NCBI GenBank assembly: GCA_028023455.1
Contig: JAQFVV010006238.1
Location: 2,486,572 to 2,550,571, forward strand
DNA length: 64,000 nt
From: Epiperipatus broadwayi
Lineage: Eukaryota; Onychophora; Udeonychophora; Euonychophora; Peripatidae
Direction of reading: 5' to 3'
Part shown: positions 12,898 through 23,084 of the stretch, piece after piece
Layout: every line of letters starts with the position of its first letter
Numbering within the stretch: the stretch's first letter is position 1
Program-made: the position numbers and the translations under genes
Notes under the pieces: model-generated
What the model saw: only the letters and a program-made list of their open reading frames with translations
Told to the model about the DNA's origin: nothing
Databases searched by the model: none

Positions 12898-12995
12898 GTC
12901 TCATCATCATCAACCATTATCAATCCGCTGCAGTATCAAAGTCTCTCCAAGTTCAATCCATCTTCTCCGATCTTATTGAATTAATACAGATGATA
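12898..12995 (-). mobile_element. 3'-terminal fragment of the RTE-like LINE
   Basis: Reverse complemented, it reads GGATTGAACTTGGAGAGAC ... CAGCGGATTGATAATGG, followed by ATGATG repeats. This matches the 3' ends of the RTE-like copies at about 25530-25595 (TTGATTCAACTTGGATAG ... GTGGACTGATAATG) and about 60990-61060. It is a very short 5'-truncated insertion. Confidence 0.6.
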
Positions 12996-13984
12996 AATCA
13001 GTTGTCAATTCAAAGTTCACAAAAATGCTTTTTATGTATATATTAAGTAAAAGCTGAATAAAACAAATTATAACAAAAATATTACACAAGAGCGCTCCCC
13101 CCCTCCCTTTTTTTTTTTTGTACTTTGCTCCTAATGTAAAGAAATTTAGCTATTTGTAAGCCTACAACAATTAAAAATACTACATAGAGTTTTTTTTTTT
13201 AGCTTGTTTAATTAAAATTCAATAATTTTCAAGTTAGTAATATAATTGTATGCAAATTCTTCTTTTTTAAGCTACACTTTATCTAAAATATATACCTTTC
13301 CTTCTTTCTTGGTTGGAGGTACAACTGTAGTAAATGAATGGTCCTCTCTGCCACTAAATAAGAATATACATAATTTAGCAAATTGGATAGTTCAGCAAAT
13401 AACTAACTGATCTACTGTTTTCAAATCTTTATTTTAAAGCTCTTTACATCAAGTCCCTCTAATAAATGTAATGTAAAAATTTCCTTTGTTAATTCTTATC
13501 ATGGTAAGGTTTTCATAGGACATTGTTTTATTGGTCTTTCTATTATTGATATAACAATCATTAAGCACATATAAACCATCCGCTTCACATATAGATATCC
13601 AGGTATTCCTTAGTCAGGAACCCCCTACCCACTATTAAGAGAATTTGGTATTGTTTTATTCATATATATATATATAGCTATGGGGCGTTTCAAATATATA
13701 TACGCAATGGCAAATCATCATTTATTTGTATCATACATATAACCTCAACGAAAAATTGTTTAATTAATTCAATTATATTTCATTTATTATTCCTGTTTTA
13801 TTAATTACTTTATTAGCATAATTAATAAACATTCATGAATGAAATCAAAAACAAATTAAAAATCAATAATAATGTCATTATTTTTGTCGTAAAGATAAAA
13901 AAGAATATTATTGCTTGTTTAAATTTAAAGAATTGGCAGTTACTGCTTTTTAAATTTTCCTTCTCCCTACCAGTTTCACGTGTT
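12996..13984. other. Non-coding, nothing recognised
   Basis: AT-rich with homopolymer runs (C/T tract near 13095-13120) and a short (TA)n near 13663-13676. No gene supported. Confidence 0.35.
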
Positions 13985-14115
13985 TAATTTGGTGTAAGTT
14001 ATTATAATTTTGCCCTGCTGGTGCATTCTGGAGTTCAAGGTCATAGATCATAATCCAATCCCGTCATTTTCTGGTGCTCAAACTTTTCATGAAATTGAGC
14101 AATAAACCTTTTTTT
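13985..14115 (+). mobile_element. SINE-like repeat family C, degenerate copy
   Basis: Part of a family defined by comparing 13985, 36575, 39121, 40896 and 53920. An A-box-like 'GGTGCA..CTGGAGTTCAAGGTCAT' region is followed by 'CTTGAACTTTTTATGAACT'-like sequence (here GCTCAAACTTTTCATGAAATT) and 'AGCAATAAA'. The family looks tRNA-derived, but this copy is old. Confidence 0.5.
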
Positions 14116-14399
14116 TTCAGTTTCTAATTTTCATAAAAATGAAAGCAAAGAATAAAATTATCGCAAATAAAATTTCATATTTTATATTCTAATATTTTAT
14201 TCCTATTAATGATCAGTGTATTTGTTTTAATGATTTTCCCCTCTCTAAAAGCCAGCTCACTACCATTTTGCAGCTGAGTAATCTACTATCAGCTCTGGTT
14301 TCAACTTTTTATATAGATCATAGATGTCATTTAATTAAAATAAAAACTTTAAATAGATTATTTAACAACTTTATACAATTTTGGAAAATTGCTATAATC

Positions 14400-15700
14400 T
14401 GAATTCTATAGACAAATTGGCATTTGATGGCGGCAGAAGATTTTATAGGAGAAAAATTAGATTTGTTAGCAGTGATAGAAATACATTTAAAGAATTAAGA
14501 AGAGTTGCATTGAAATTTGATTTGGACTAAATAGTTGTGGTGAGAAAAAGAAAAGATAGAATATAAGGATTATTGTTAAGAAAATGTTTTGGCAAAAAAT
14601 GTATCTTTTTAGAAATGGAGATGATATGAAAGAGTGGAATGAGATTTTGGGAATGTTTATGTAGGGATATAAATGGGTTTTAGAGAATAATTATAAAATA
14701 TTGTTGGAAATGATAAGAATACTGTAGTCATATATTAATGAAATTGGAGAATTAAAAGGGATGTATAAGAAAATGGATTGAAAACGGGCAATTTATATAA
14801 AATTCATGAGAGTTTATGCAGCCAAGCCATAATCTGAAATATACTGTTGATTATGTGTTGGTAGATAAAGAAAAAATAGAAAATATTATGTTTGATGAGG
14901 AAGAAAAAGTAGAGTGTAGCAATCATATTTTTATATTGATAGAATAAGATATATATGAAAAGCTAAGTAATGAAATTTATGGAGAAGTTGGCAGGAATGA
15001 TGGAAAATAAGAAATGATGGTTAAGATTTAATAGAATATTGGAAACAGTTGTGAAAAATGTATGTATATAGTGAAGAAGATTGCAAAGGATTACTTACTT
15101 AGAACCAATGGAATTAATAAGAGAAAATGGAGAGAAAAGTTTTTTTAGAATATATGTAAAAGAAAGAAGGAAAGTATGTAGGGATTATAAAGAAGCTGTT
15201 AAAAAGCAATTGAGAGAAGTGGTAGTTACTTAAGAGAAAAGAAACAGAATAGAATTGAAATGAATTTAATAAGAAATTAACATTTTGGAAGATTGTGAAA
15301 AATGTTGGTGATATCTGAAGAAGAGAAAGATGGTAAAAAATAAAAGGATGCTATATATATTGAATGCAGAGCAAAAAGTGTGAAATTATGGAGAACTTCC
15401 AAAAGTGCTTGATTGTTTATAATAATGGGTGAAAGTGAAAGAGAGTTTGAAAGAAAATATGTTTCATTAGAAGGCTTAATTTATGAGAAGATGCATAGAG
15501 AGACTGATGCAGAATTGATTAGAATAATGAGTAAATAAAAAGCAACAAGAGTAGACAGTATGGCAGCTGAAGTGATACTTGGTATGAGAGAAGCATAATG
15601 TTTACTTCAAAAGACATTTTTTATTAGAACTAGTCAGTAATGAGATTTCAGATGAATGGGTGTGCGAATTATATTTAAAAAAAAGATTTTCAGTTGTTAA
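14400..15700 (+). pseudogene. Old decayed LINE-A relative, endonuclease/RT N-terminal part
   Basis: Translated pieces follow the order of the full LINE-A ORF2: 'EKLDLLAVIEIHLKN' against ELEVLAVVETHLRE, 'DYVLVDKEKIENI'-like sequence near 14855, and the block before the RT near 15540 that resembles the KARGLDGWAAE region. Stops are frequent in every frame. It continues at 16390-17010 after an interruption that contains the foldback retroposon at 15933-16155. Confidence 0.65.
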
Positions 15701-15932
15701 TTAGCTGTAAACCAATAATAGTAATATCTAGTTTATAATAATCAAAAAATAATAATTCTTTACAACAACTATATAATCAAATAATAATTTTATACATAAA
15801 AAGTTTTTTTCAGCACCTGCTTTGGTGCCCTTTTCAAATGTGACTAATCTATTTAATGTTAACGAATCACCTGATATAAAGCCATCCAGTGTCCAATAAT
15901 GGAATTAAAACAAACAATAATAATATAAATAA
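15701..15932. other. AT-rich spacer and left target duplication
   Basis: No gene. Its last 19 bases (15914-15932, ACAATAATAATATAAATAA) are the left target duplication of the adjacent foldback element. Confidence 0.5.
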
Positions 15933-16155
15933 GAATTTATTTTTATAGCGCTATGTTTTTATAATTGTAATACATTAAAGATCAGACTTTTCAAGCTATT
16001 GTGCAGGCGCTTTTTACGAGTGTTAATAATAAATGAATACTTTCATTCCCAACACAAGATATAGTATTTATGAAAGAATGAAAGTATTCATTTATTATTA
16101 ACACTCATGAAAAGCGCCTGCACAATAGCTTGAAAAGGCTGATCTTTAATGTATT
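15933..16155. mobile_element. Palindromic retroposon-like element, copy 1
   Basis: A 223-bp insert flanked by a 19-bp direct repeat ACAATAATAATATAAATAA (15914-15932 and 16156-16174). Inside are two inverted arms of about 85 bp (from about 15964 and to about 16155), containing for example AAGCTATTGTGCAGGCGC and its complement. The loop contains ACAAGATATAGTATTTATG. On the left is a one-sided tail (AATTTATTTTTATAGCGCTATG). Copy 2 is at 54577-54795. The duplication length points to LINE-type insertion rather than a cut-and-paste transposase. The repeat is AAT-rich, so this duplication alone could be confused with a tail; copy 2 is clearer. Confidence 0.78.
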
Positions 16156-16174
16156 ACAATAATAATATAAATAA

Positions 16175-16389
16175 TTAAAACAAATTAAAACTCTCATATA
16201 TAAACTCAATAATTACAAAACAATTAATTATATCATAACAATATGTTAAACAATATTACATGTATTTTTTTGTACAATTATATAAACTTATATAATTTTC
16301 CATTCATTTTTAATCAACCAATTATTAACAAATTTGTAGAAGTCTTATAAATATTCATACAATTATATTATAGTTTATAATTTGTTTAA
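16175..16389. other. AT-rich spacer
   Basis: No gene seen. It lies between the two halves of the decayed LINE. Confidence 0.35.
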
Positions 16390-17010
16390 AAAATGACTTG
16401 ATGGATAGAGTTAAGACTTGAATGTAAAAAAGTGAAATTTTGAGAGAGATTAAAAATGGATTTTACTCATGGAGAAGGATTAGAGTATAATTTATCAATT
16501 AATTGAAATATTTTGCAAAAAAAAAATTGAATATTACTTACTGATTTTTTTAGATATAGAAAAGTCTTGTGGAGAAGGTAAATAGAAATAGATCATGGAG
16601 AAATTTTGAAATTATGGCAATAGATTTGGGTTTCGATTAAATGGCTTCACATGGATACTTTTTATAAATTGGATAATTTATAATCTGTGGACATTAAATA
16701 TAAAATTGGGTCAAAAGAAGGATTTCAAATATTGCCATTATTATTTATTTTGTTTCTAAAACAATCAAAGAATGGATTAGAAAGATTAGTGGGGAAGGGA
16801 TTCCTATAGTTAGAACCAAGATAATATATAATTCACCAGTTTTTTTTTTGTTTTGTTTTTTTGCAAATATTATGGGAATTATCATTAGAAAAAATATGGA
16901 GAGGCAGGAAGAAATATGAAAATCAAATTCAGTGAAGAAAAATTCTAAGATTTTAGTATTTAATAGGAAATATGAAACTGAAAAATGGAAAATAGAGTAG
17001 AATATTTCAT
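16390..17010 (+). pseudogene. Old decayed LINE-A relative, RT palm part
   Basis: Pieces match the RT of the full LINE-A: 'LLIFLDIEK'-like sequence near 16545, 'LERLVGKGIPIV' near 16770-16815 against RLGRGIEIPLIG, and 'KSNSVKKNSK' near 16920 against IKFSEEKSN. All frames are broken by stops. Confidence 0.65.
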
Positions 17011-17172
17011 CTATTTAATTATTAATTGACTTTAGAATCTTAACTTCAAATGTAATTATTTTTTATTATATTGTATTTCAAGTTTATCAATATTCAAACA
17101 CATTTAATATATATATTTAGTAAGAATTGGAATTTATTGATATATACATTTTATTTAGTTATTTTTTTAATT
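17011..17172. other. AT-rich, includes a piece similar to 19440-19500
   Basis: 'TTTCAAGTTTATCAATATTC' near 17079 resembles 'TTTCAAGTTTATCAACACTC' near 19462. No gene. Confidence 0.4.
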
Positions 17173-17697
17173 AAGTTGCAATCTTTAAGTGTCCATATAT
17201 ATTCAATCGACCATTAGTAAGAGTGGATTTTCATTCTTGCTATTAAAAGGTGAGAAGGTTGCCTTGACCTCAGTGAGAAATATTGATTACTATCCTTATT
17301 GTGAATGTTTATGTGGTTACTGGTGGTTTTTAATGGTTACTAATTATCCCATTTAGCTTTAAGCATTATTTCACTTATTATTTAAGTAATACAATGAGCA
17401 ATTTAAAAGTATTGCAGTTTGTAATGTTATACTTGACTATTTATTAGTCTGCATTACAGTGACATGTTTATTTTCTATTTAAAGAAGTTTATTTAAACTT
17501 CATTGTATCAATATTTCATACTCTGTAGTCAAGTTGCAATTTTTAAGCATCCATATATATTCAATGGACCATTAGTAAGAGTGAATTTCCATTCTTGCTA
17601 TTAAAAGGTGAGAAGGTTGCCTTGACAGCAGTGAGAAATATTGATTACTATCCTTATTGTGAATGTTTATGTAGTTACTGGTGTTTTCTAATGGTTA
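17173..17697. repeat. Pair of 167-bp direct repeats
   Basis: The unit at 17173-17339 recurs at 17531-17697 with few differences (AAGTTGCAAT start; shared CATTCTTGCTATTAAAAGG and CCTTATTGTGAATGTTTATG). A spacer of 191 bp separates them. It could be a duplicated segment or two ends of a small element; I saw no TG...CA ends. Confidence 0.88.
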
Positions 17698-17848
17698 AAA
17701 TATAATTTTTATTGTGAAAAAAAAATCTATTAATATAGTAGGATTGTATTAATCAACACTGATAAACAAGCGTGAAAAAAATAGATTTACAAACATTGAT
17801 AATGAATTATGAACATTTGAGCTGTGATATCACTTTGTCTGCTCTTGA

Positions 17849-19374
17849 TTAGTCTAAATTGGGAATGTCAAAAAGGGACCAAGTGTCTTCAAATAATTTT
17901 TTGGAGGAGCGAAGGTCATCTTTTGTTTTGATTTTATACATTGTCCTGAGAAAGAAGAGCTCTTCTTCTTGTTCTGATACCTCGATGACCAATTTACAAT
18001 GAACAGCCCACATTGTGTATACTATAAATATTGAAATTCTAATCTTTTGAATAAGTCCTGGAGTTCAGACAGTCCTTGATGGAGGTGATTGCATGTAGAC
18101 CAATTTTTGAGTGATCGCTGATTATTTTTCTTATTTTTGTTAGTCTGATGAATCGTTAATTAGATGATCTATAGTTTCTTCACTATGTTTACACAATTGA
18201 CAAGTAGGTTCAAGCTTAGTGAAACCTCTTTTATATCTAGAAACCTCTTTTATATCTAGAAACCACTTTGTGGGCAATGAATCCATGTTGTATTTGATAG
18301 TAAAGACCAGATATTTGGGCTCAAGGCCCCAAAACCTAGAGTTTGATATCAACTTTTGATTTGTTGTATTTAATTTGCTATGAATAATTTGTAATTCTGG
18401 GTTAATCAGATGATATGCTTCTCGTGCTTTGAGTTTTTGATCAAATGATAATTTAGTCAGATGTTTCAGCTTTTTCAGGGAATTAACCAGCATTGAGATC
18501 CAATCCTGCTTAGCTGTCGGAGGACAATCTATTGGAGGAACAGGTCTTGTGATTTCCTCATAATCAAAAGAGAGTGCCAAACTGTGAATAAAGTTATGTG
18601 CCCTCTGGACATAGAAAGCTGATAATGAATGAAAGACCATGCCATTAAGCTAGTGAGGCTGCTGCATCTTTTTTAAGCTTATGTCAATGACCTTCCCACC
18701 CCAGAGAAGCTTTGAGCAGATAGAATTTTTATTTTATTTTCCAAATGATTTGGTTAATTTTATCACAGGGAGGAAATAAGTTATTTTGGTGAAAATTTTC
18801 ATATTTAACAGAGCTACCTTTCCCTGAAGCGAGGGTAGACTTTGGATAATGATTTGGTGATTCTCTTTGTGGATTCCAGAATTGAGATTTGTTTAGTCAT
18901 GGCTTTCGGTGATCTGTAAATAGGGAATCCCAGAAATGTCTGAGGTTCAGTTGTAAATTTTACTGGAATTTTCTTGCCAGTAGCAATTTTCCAGACTGTG
19001 GACTTAAGGATATTGATCTCTAAACCATATTTCGATGTATAATTGTCTAAAATGATTCCAAGTAGGTTCAAGTATTTGGCTGATGGCAATACCACCATTA
19101 TATCATCCATATAGGCAAAACACTTAACTTCCTTCCTGATACAAGGGACATATATGCCAGGGAGCCTCCTCTCTATATCTATCAAGAAGGGATTGGTGTA
19201 GGCTATAAAGAACTGAGCGCTTAGGGGGGATCCCTGAGGTATGGAATAGGAGGGTTTGAAACCAGATGTTAATCTACCATCCAATGTGACAAATATCTCC
19301 CGATTCCTTAGTAGGTTGCCTATTACCTGAATGAGTGTTTTCGGGATGGAGTACTCAAATTTTATTGTAGACAT
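17849..19374 (-). pseudogene. LINE reverse transcriptase fragment with YMDD box (LINE-C)
   Basis: The coding strand runs 19374 to 17849. The open part at 18814-19374 (186 residues) has RT palm motifs: SIPQGSPLSAQFF, then KCFAYMDDIMVVLPSA (the two catalytic aspartates), then a motif near 'YGLEINILKS' and 'FLGFPIY'. After a frameshift a second open part (18140-18640) ends in a zinc-knuckle-like CQLCKHSEETIDHL. A third frame runs from about 18020 to a stop at 17849-17851 (…KLFEDTWSLF). It is 5'-truncated near 19385 and unlike LINE-A or the RTE-like family, which have FADD-type boxes. I do not assign a clade. A 20-bp tandem duplication near 18221-18260 adds to the damage. Confidence 0.8.
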
Positions 19375-19388
19375 ATTTTTTTTATTTT

Positions 19389-19561
19389 CTCAATTTTTAA
19401 GTTGGATTTATTTTGAAAATTGGTTATAAACAATTAGCTCCAAATGTAATTTGTATTGTGTTTCAAGTTTATCAACACTCAAACACTTTGAATATATATA
19501 TATATATAAATTATTATCTCAATTTACAAGTTAGATTTGTTTGTAAATTGGTTATAAACAA
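19389..19561. repeat. Direct repeat, about 45 bp, two copies
   Basis: 'CTCAATTTTTAAGTTGG...AATTGGTTATAAACAATT' at 19389-19435 and a near copy at 19518-19561, about 128 bp apart. It may be the edge of the LINE-C insertion or a separate tandem family. Confidence 0.6.
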
Positions 19562-19929
19562 TTTTTGTTTATATCCATCACTATTTAATTGTCAGTTTTA
19601 TTCTGCTTTTTTAAAATTAATGTCATCTAATTAATTGCACGATTTTTAATCCCCTCCCCCTAAAAAGATATATAATTATAATTAGTTCTATTTTATCTTT
19701 TAATATCAGTTTTTAATATTTGTTTGTTAAATTACATGTAGATTTATTTTTTTAAATAGTCATATTAATTATAAATGGCATAGAAGTATTAAGATTATAA
19801 TTTTTATATATCTGTTAACACAATTATTCATATACTACCGATGAACAGAAATTGTTTTCTAATTAAATCTAGAATTTGTAGATATATATATATTTGGTGA
19901 TTCAGAATAATAGATAAATTAATAAGGAA
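19562..19929. other. Non-coding, nothing recognised
   Basis: AT-rich sequence without a supported gene or repeat. Confidence 0.35.
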
Positions 19930-20130
19930 ATATTATTTACTTAGGAAGAGACGAAAAGAAATTGGATTAGTCATGTACATAAAGAGAGATCAATTATGAA
20001 GAATATGTGGGGAAAATATTTAGATTGAGAAAAAGACAGGAAGATATACAAAGAAGTTGATTGGTGCTCCAAAAGAAGGGAAATAGATTATTGTTTGAGA
20101 AATGGTCAATGGAGAATGGCATTATGTTAA
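19930..20130 (+). pseudogene. Short LINE C-terminal remnant (doubtful)
   Basis: A translated piece near 19955-20030 resembles the 'RRRNWIGHV..R.S.MKN' region common downstream of LINE reverse transcriptases. No longer open frame supports it. Confidence 0.35.
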
Positions 20131-21482
20131 CGCTACTGCTATCATGAAGGTTTTATAAGTCGTGAGCTCATACTGTTGTTCCACCTTTAGTCTTAAATTT
20201 AGGATATGCTTGTTCATCAAAAATTTTAGTTGTGGGAAGGTGATTATATACTAGGTTTTGATGAAACTTGCCAAAACGATAACCATATTTATTAATTTGC
20301 TACATTTTAGACGTGTTATATTGCAAACAATGTAGTCACTGTCCACCACTTTATAAGCTTTAAAGTTGGGAAAAATCTCCTCTTGTAAAAATAATTGTAA
20401 CTGGCATTGGATTTTGACTAAATCTATGAGGCAATTGGCTAATGTTTTTATCCATTTTTTAATTTTAAAGATCACTCTTAACTTAATGAAACAATTTGAA
20501 ATAGACTCATTTTTTAGTGGGTTTTCTATTTATTGCAATTTCCAATTGAAAATATTGCAGGTTGGTAAAATGTTAAGCTTTTTCATAGACTGAAGAATCT
20601 GGCTACTAAAATGACATAACTTTTAATTTTGAAGCTGATGTGAATATCTTTTAAGGTCAGTTAGAGTATTTGACAGATCCAAAGCATTTTCTGAAAGTCA
20701 GAAAAAGCAATAATGATGTTTTCTAATGGAAGATGAACACATTAAATTATCAATTGACCAAACTGAATTCACTCAAATGAACCTTGATCCAGAAACATTT
20801 GTATCATATATTATCCCCCACTTTTCCATTGTGTTAACCCACCTAAATTAAATTAGCAGCATATTTTTCAGTATAGATCAGTTTTAAGTCACATAGTCTA
20901 AGTAGAAAACAAGCATTATTTTAAATAAAATAATTGAATGGCCTTTATTCCAGAGAGAGTTTATAAGAAATACGAACATCTGAATTGACAACAGGCTGGG
21001 ATCCATGGATTTTGAATTCTAAAATCTATCTTTGCACCAAGCCATGCAGTGCAAGTGCAATCTAGATACTATATAATGTAATCTTTTTATTCTATTAGGC
21101 TGAACATTGAAGAATTAGGAGTCATGCATCTGTATTTATTCTATGAGAGTTTTTTGATTTTTTACTAAGGTTTTACATTATAATTTTTTTTTTGTTGTGA
21201 TCCTTTGGAGTTTCCTCAAAGATTGCTAGAATGATGTTTTTGGGATTACAGCATAATTTGTTAGTTATAGATAAGATTTTGTCTTAATATCTTTTAGTGT
21301 AAATGATATAACTGTCAGATTTTATCAAGATTGATGGGTGACTTTTATTTTTTTGTTGGGGTATTCAAGTGTTTTTAATTATTTGACATGTTTTTATCTG
21401 ATTGCTAATTTATTCTACTTTTAAAAAGACAGAGACATGGAGATTGATCAGATGGTAATATTCACCATCAATATATATATAC
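20131..21482. other. Non-coding; one weak minus-strand open stretch
   Basis: A minus-strand open stretch at 20251-20475 (IFPNFKAYKVVDSDYIVCNI) has a somewhat protein-like composition and could be an old transposase piece. I cannot assign it. The rest shows nothing. Confidence 0.25.
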
Positions 21483-21590
21483 AGTCTTGCGTTGTTAGCC
21501 GAGAGGTATCGCAGCTGCCATACAAGCAAGTAGTTGGTTGCAGACTGTTGTGGGTTCGCATCCCGGTCAATGCTATGACATATGAAAATA
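21483..21590 (+). mobile_element. tRNA-derived SINE, family A, copy 2
   Basis: A box TAGCCGAGAGG, B box GGTTCGCATCC, then the family ending ATGCTATGACATATGAAAA, followed by TA repeats instead of an A tail. The same arrangement occurs at 5586-5703. Confidence 0.85.
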
Positions 21591-21921
21591 TATATATATA
21601 AAATATATGTAATGTTTTATCATGGGACTTACTTACCTTGGGGATATTTCTAATTTATTTTTTAAACACTCCAATATTATCAGATATTTTTGTTGTCTAA
21701 CTTGTATAAAGTGGTTTAATGCAATGGTGAAGGAAATAAAAATAATTTTGATCAATTAAATGGAATTACTGTGGTGTTTGCTTTCATGCTCTAATGTCAA
21801 ATGCCTTTATGATCAGCTGAGCATCCAGTTAATTTCTTTTTTATTATTATGATTTAGCTTTCTGAAATAAGCTTTGGCTTTTGGAAATAAGTCTTGTTTT
21901 TATTTTTATCTCACTTTAAAT
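21591..21921. other. Non-coding, nothing recognised
   Basis: AT-rich gap. Its last 8 bases (21914-21921) are the left target duplication of the hAT element. Confidence 0.4.
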
Positions 21922-22479
21922 CAGTGGTCTTCAACTCTTGGTCCGTGGACCGATGCCGGGCCACAGAACTTTTCTGCTGGTTCTCACTAGACTGACAGGA
22001 AAGTTTGTACTAACAAAATAATAAGAGTCTAAACTTTTAATTAATATAAACAATTTTTATTTATTTTTCATCTTATTTTTACCCAATTAAAAAAAAAGAA
22101 ACAGAACGAAAACAAAATCTAATCAATCATACATAAATTAATTTGTTTTTCTAGTTATCACAGATGTTTATGGGGGGGGGGGGCAGAATTAAATTTTTTA
22201 TTACTTTTCTAAAAAAATTCAAAATTCAAAAAAAAAGTTTTTTATTATACAAACTCCACATATATATATATATATAACTTCATCTTGTATATTTAACATT
22301 ATTGTTTTGATCAGTTATAATAATTATTCCTCATCTAAGGCTAAGCAGTTTACATCTTTAAGAAAATTTATCTATAGACTTCTGCCACTCCGCGAAACCT
22401 TATTCTTATTTTTGCCGGTCCGTGAAACCTTATCCTTATTTTTACCAGTCCGCAGGTGTGAAAAGATTGAAGACCACTG
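21922..22479. mobile_element. Non-autonomous hAT-type DNA transposon (558 bp)
   Basis: Both ends carry the inverted repeat CAGTGGTCTTCAA (21922-21934 and the complement ending at 22479). The flanks are 8-bp duplications CTTTAAAT and CTTTAGAT with one mismatch, fitting the nTnnnnAn pattern known for Ac-like hAT insertions. Near both ends are GC-richer motifs (GGTCCGTGGACCG on the left). On the right, at about 22380-22455, is a tandem array of roughly 31-bp units (CCGCGAAACCTTATTCTTAT, CCGTGAAACCTTATCCTTAT), as typical of hAT subterminal binding sites. There is no transposase, so it is non-autonomous. It also contains a G run near 22171-22183. Confidence 0.88.
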
Positions 22480-22517
22480 CTTTAGATTTGTTTTTCCTAA
22501 GAGTTTATAGGGTGTTT

Positions 22518-22605
22518 TTTTTTTTTTTTCATATGTCAAATGCGTTGACCAGCAACTGGTTGGAAGGCAGCTATGCCAACCACTAGGCCACCAATGCTTG
22601 ACGTG
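22518..22605 (-). mobile_element. tRNA-derived SINE, family A, copy 3
   Basis: The reverse complement reads CAAGCATTGGTGGCCTAGTGG ... GGTCAACGCATTTGACATATGAAAA followed by an A run. The A box TGGCCTAGTGG is good; the B box is degenerate. Same head and tail order as copies 1 and 2. Confidence 0.75.
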
Positions 22606-23084
22606 TTTTTCATTTTTTTAATCAGTAAATGATAAATCTTTATTATCTGGATGCCCATGCCCAAGCAAACATAGATTTATTTATTTTTTTGAGTAGTCAG
22701 CTTTAGCCAACTTGGCCAGCCATAATTATTGAAAGTAAATAAGTACCTTGCTATTATTTTAATGCAAGTTTGGTCCTGTCGCGAGAGTAGTATTCAAGAG
22801 ACTAAGCAGCACTACCCTGCTAAAATGACTAAGGCAGTTAATAAATATAATGGGATAATTAGGTGGACTGTGTTTTTATATTTGTTTAGCATCTACTCTT
22901 ATTTAACCCTACAGATCATTTTCTGCACAATTAATATTTGGAAAACATATGTAAGATCATTTAAATAAATTAAAACAAACAACCCTGCCTTAATTTTACA
23001 TACACCCATGCTTGTATTGTAATGATAAGTTGTTATGTACAATAACTAATGTTTAATTGAGTTAAGCGGATTCAGTTACATTTG
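22606..23084. other. Non-coding, nothing recognised
   Basis: AT-rich. A small open frame here shows no family signature. Confidence 0.35.

Noticed and set aside
15933-16155. Hammerhead ribozyme in the palindromic element
   Set aside because: I looked for the CTGATGA ... GAAA core expected of hammerheads and did not find it in either copy.
20251-20475. Minus-strand frame that could be a transposase fragment
   Set aside because: No catalytic or zinc-finger pattern could be seen. Left as unassigned.
21490-21570. Possible tRNA gene
   Set aside because: Matches the SINE-A family at 5586-5703 and lacks a paired acceptor stem.
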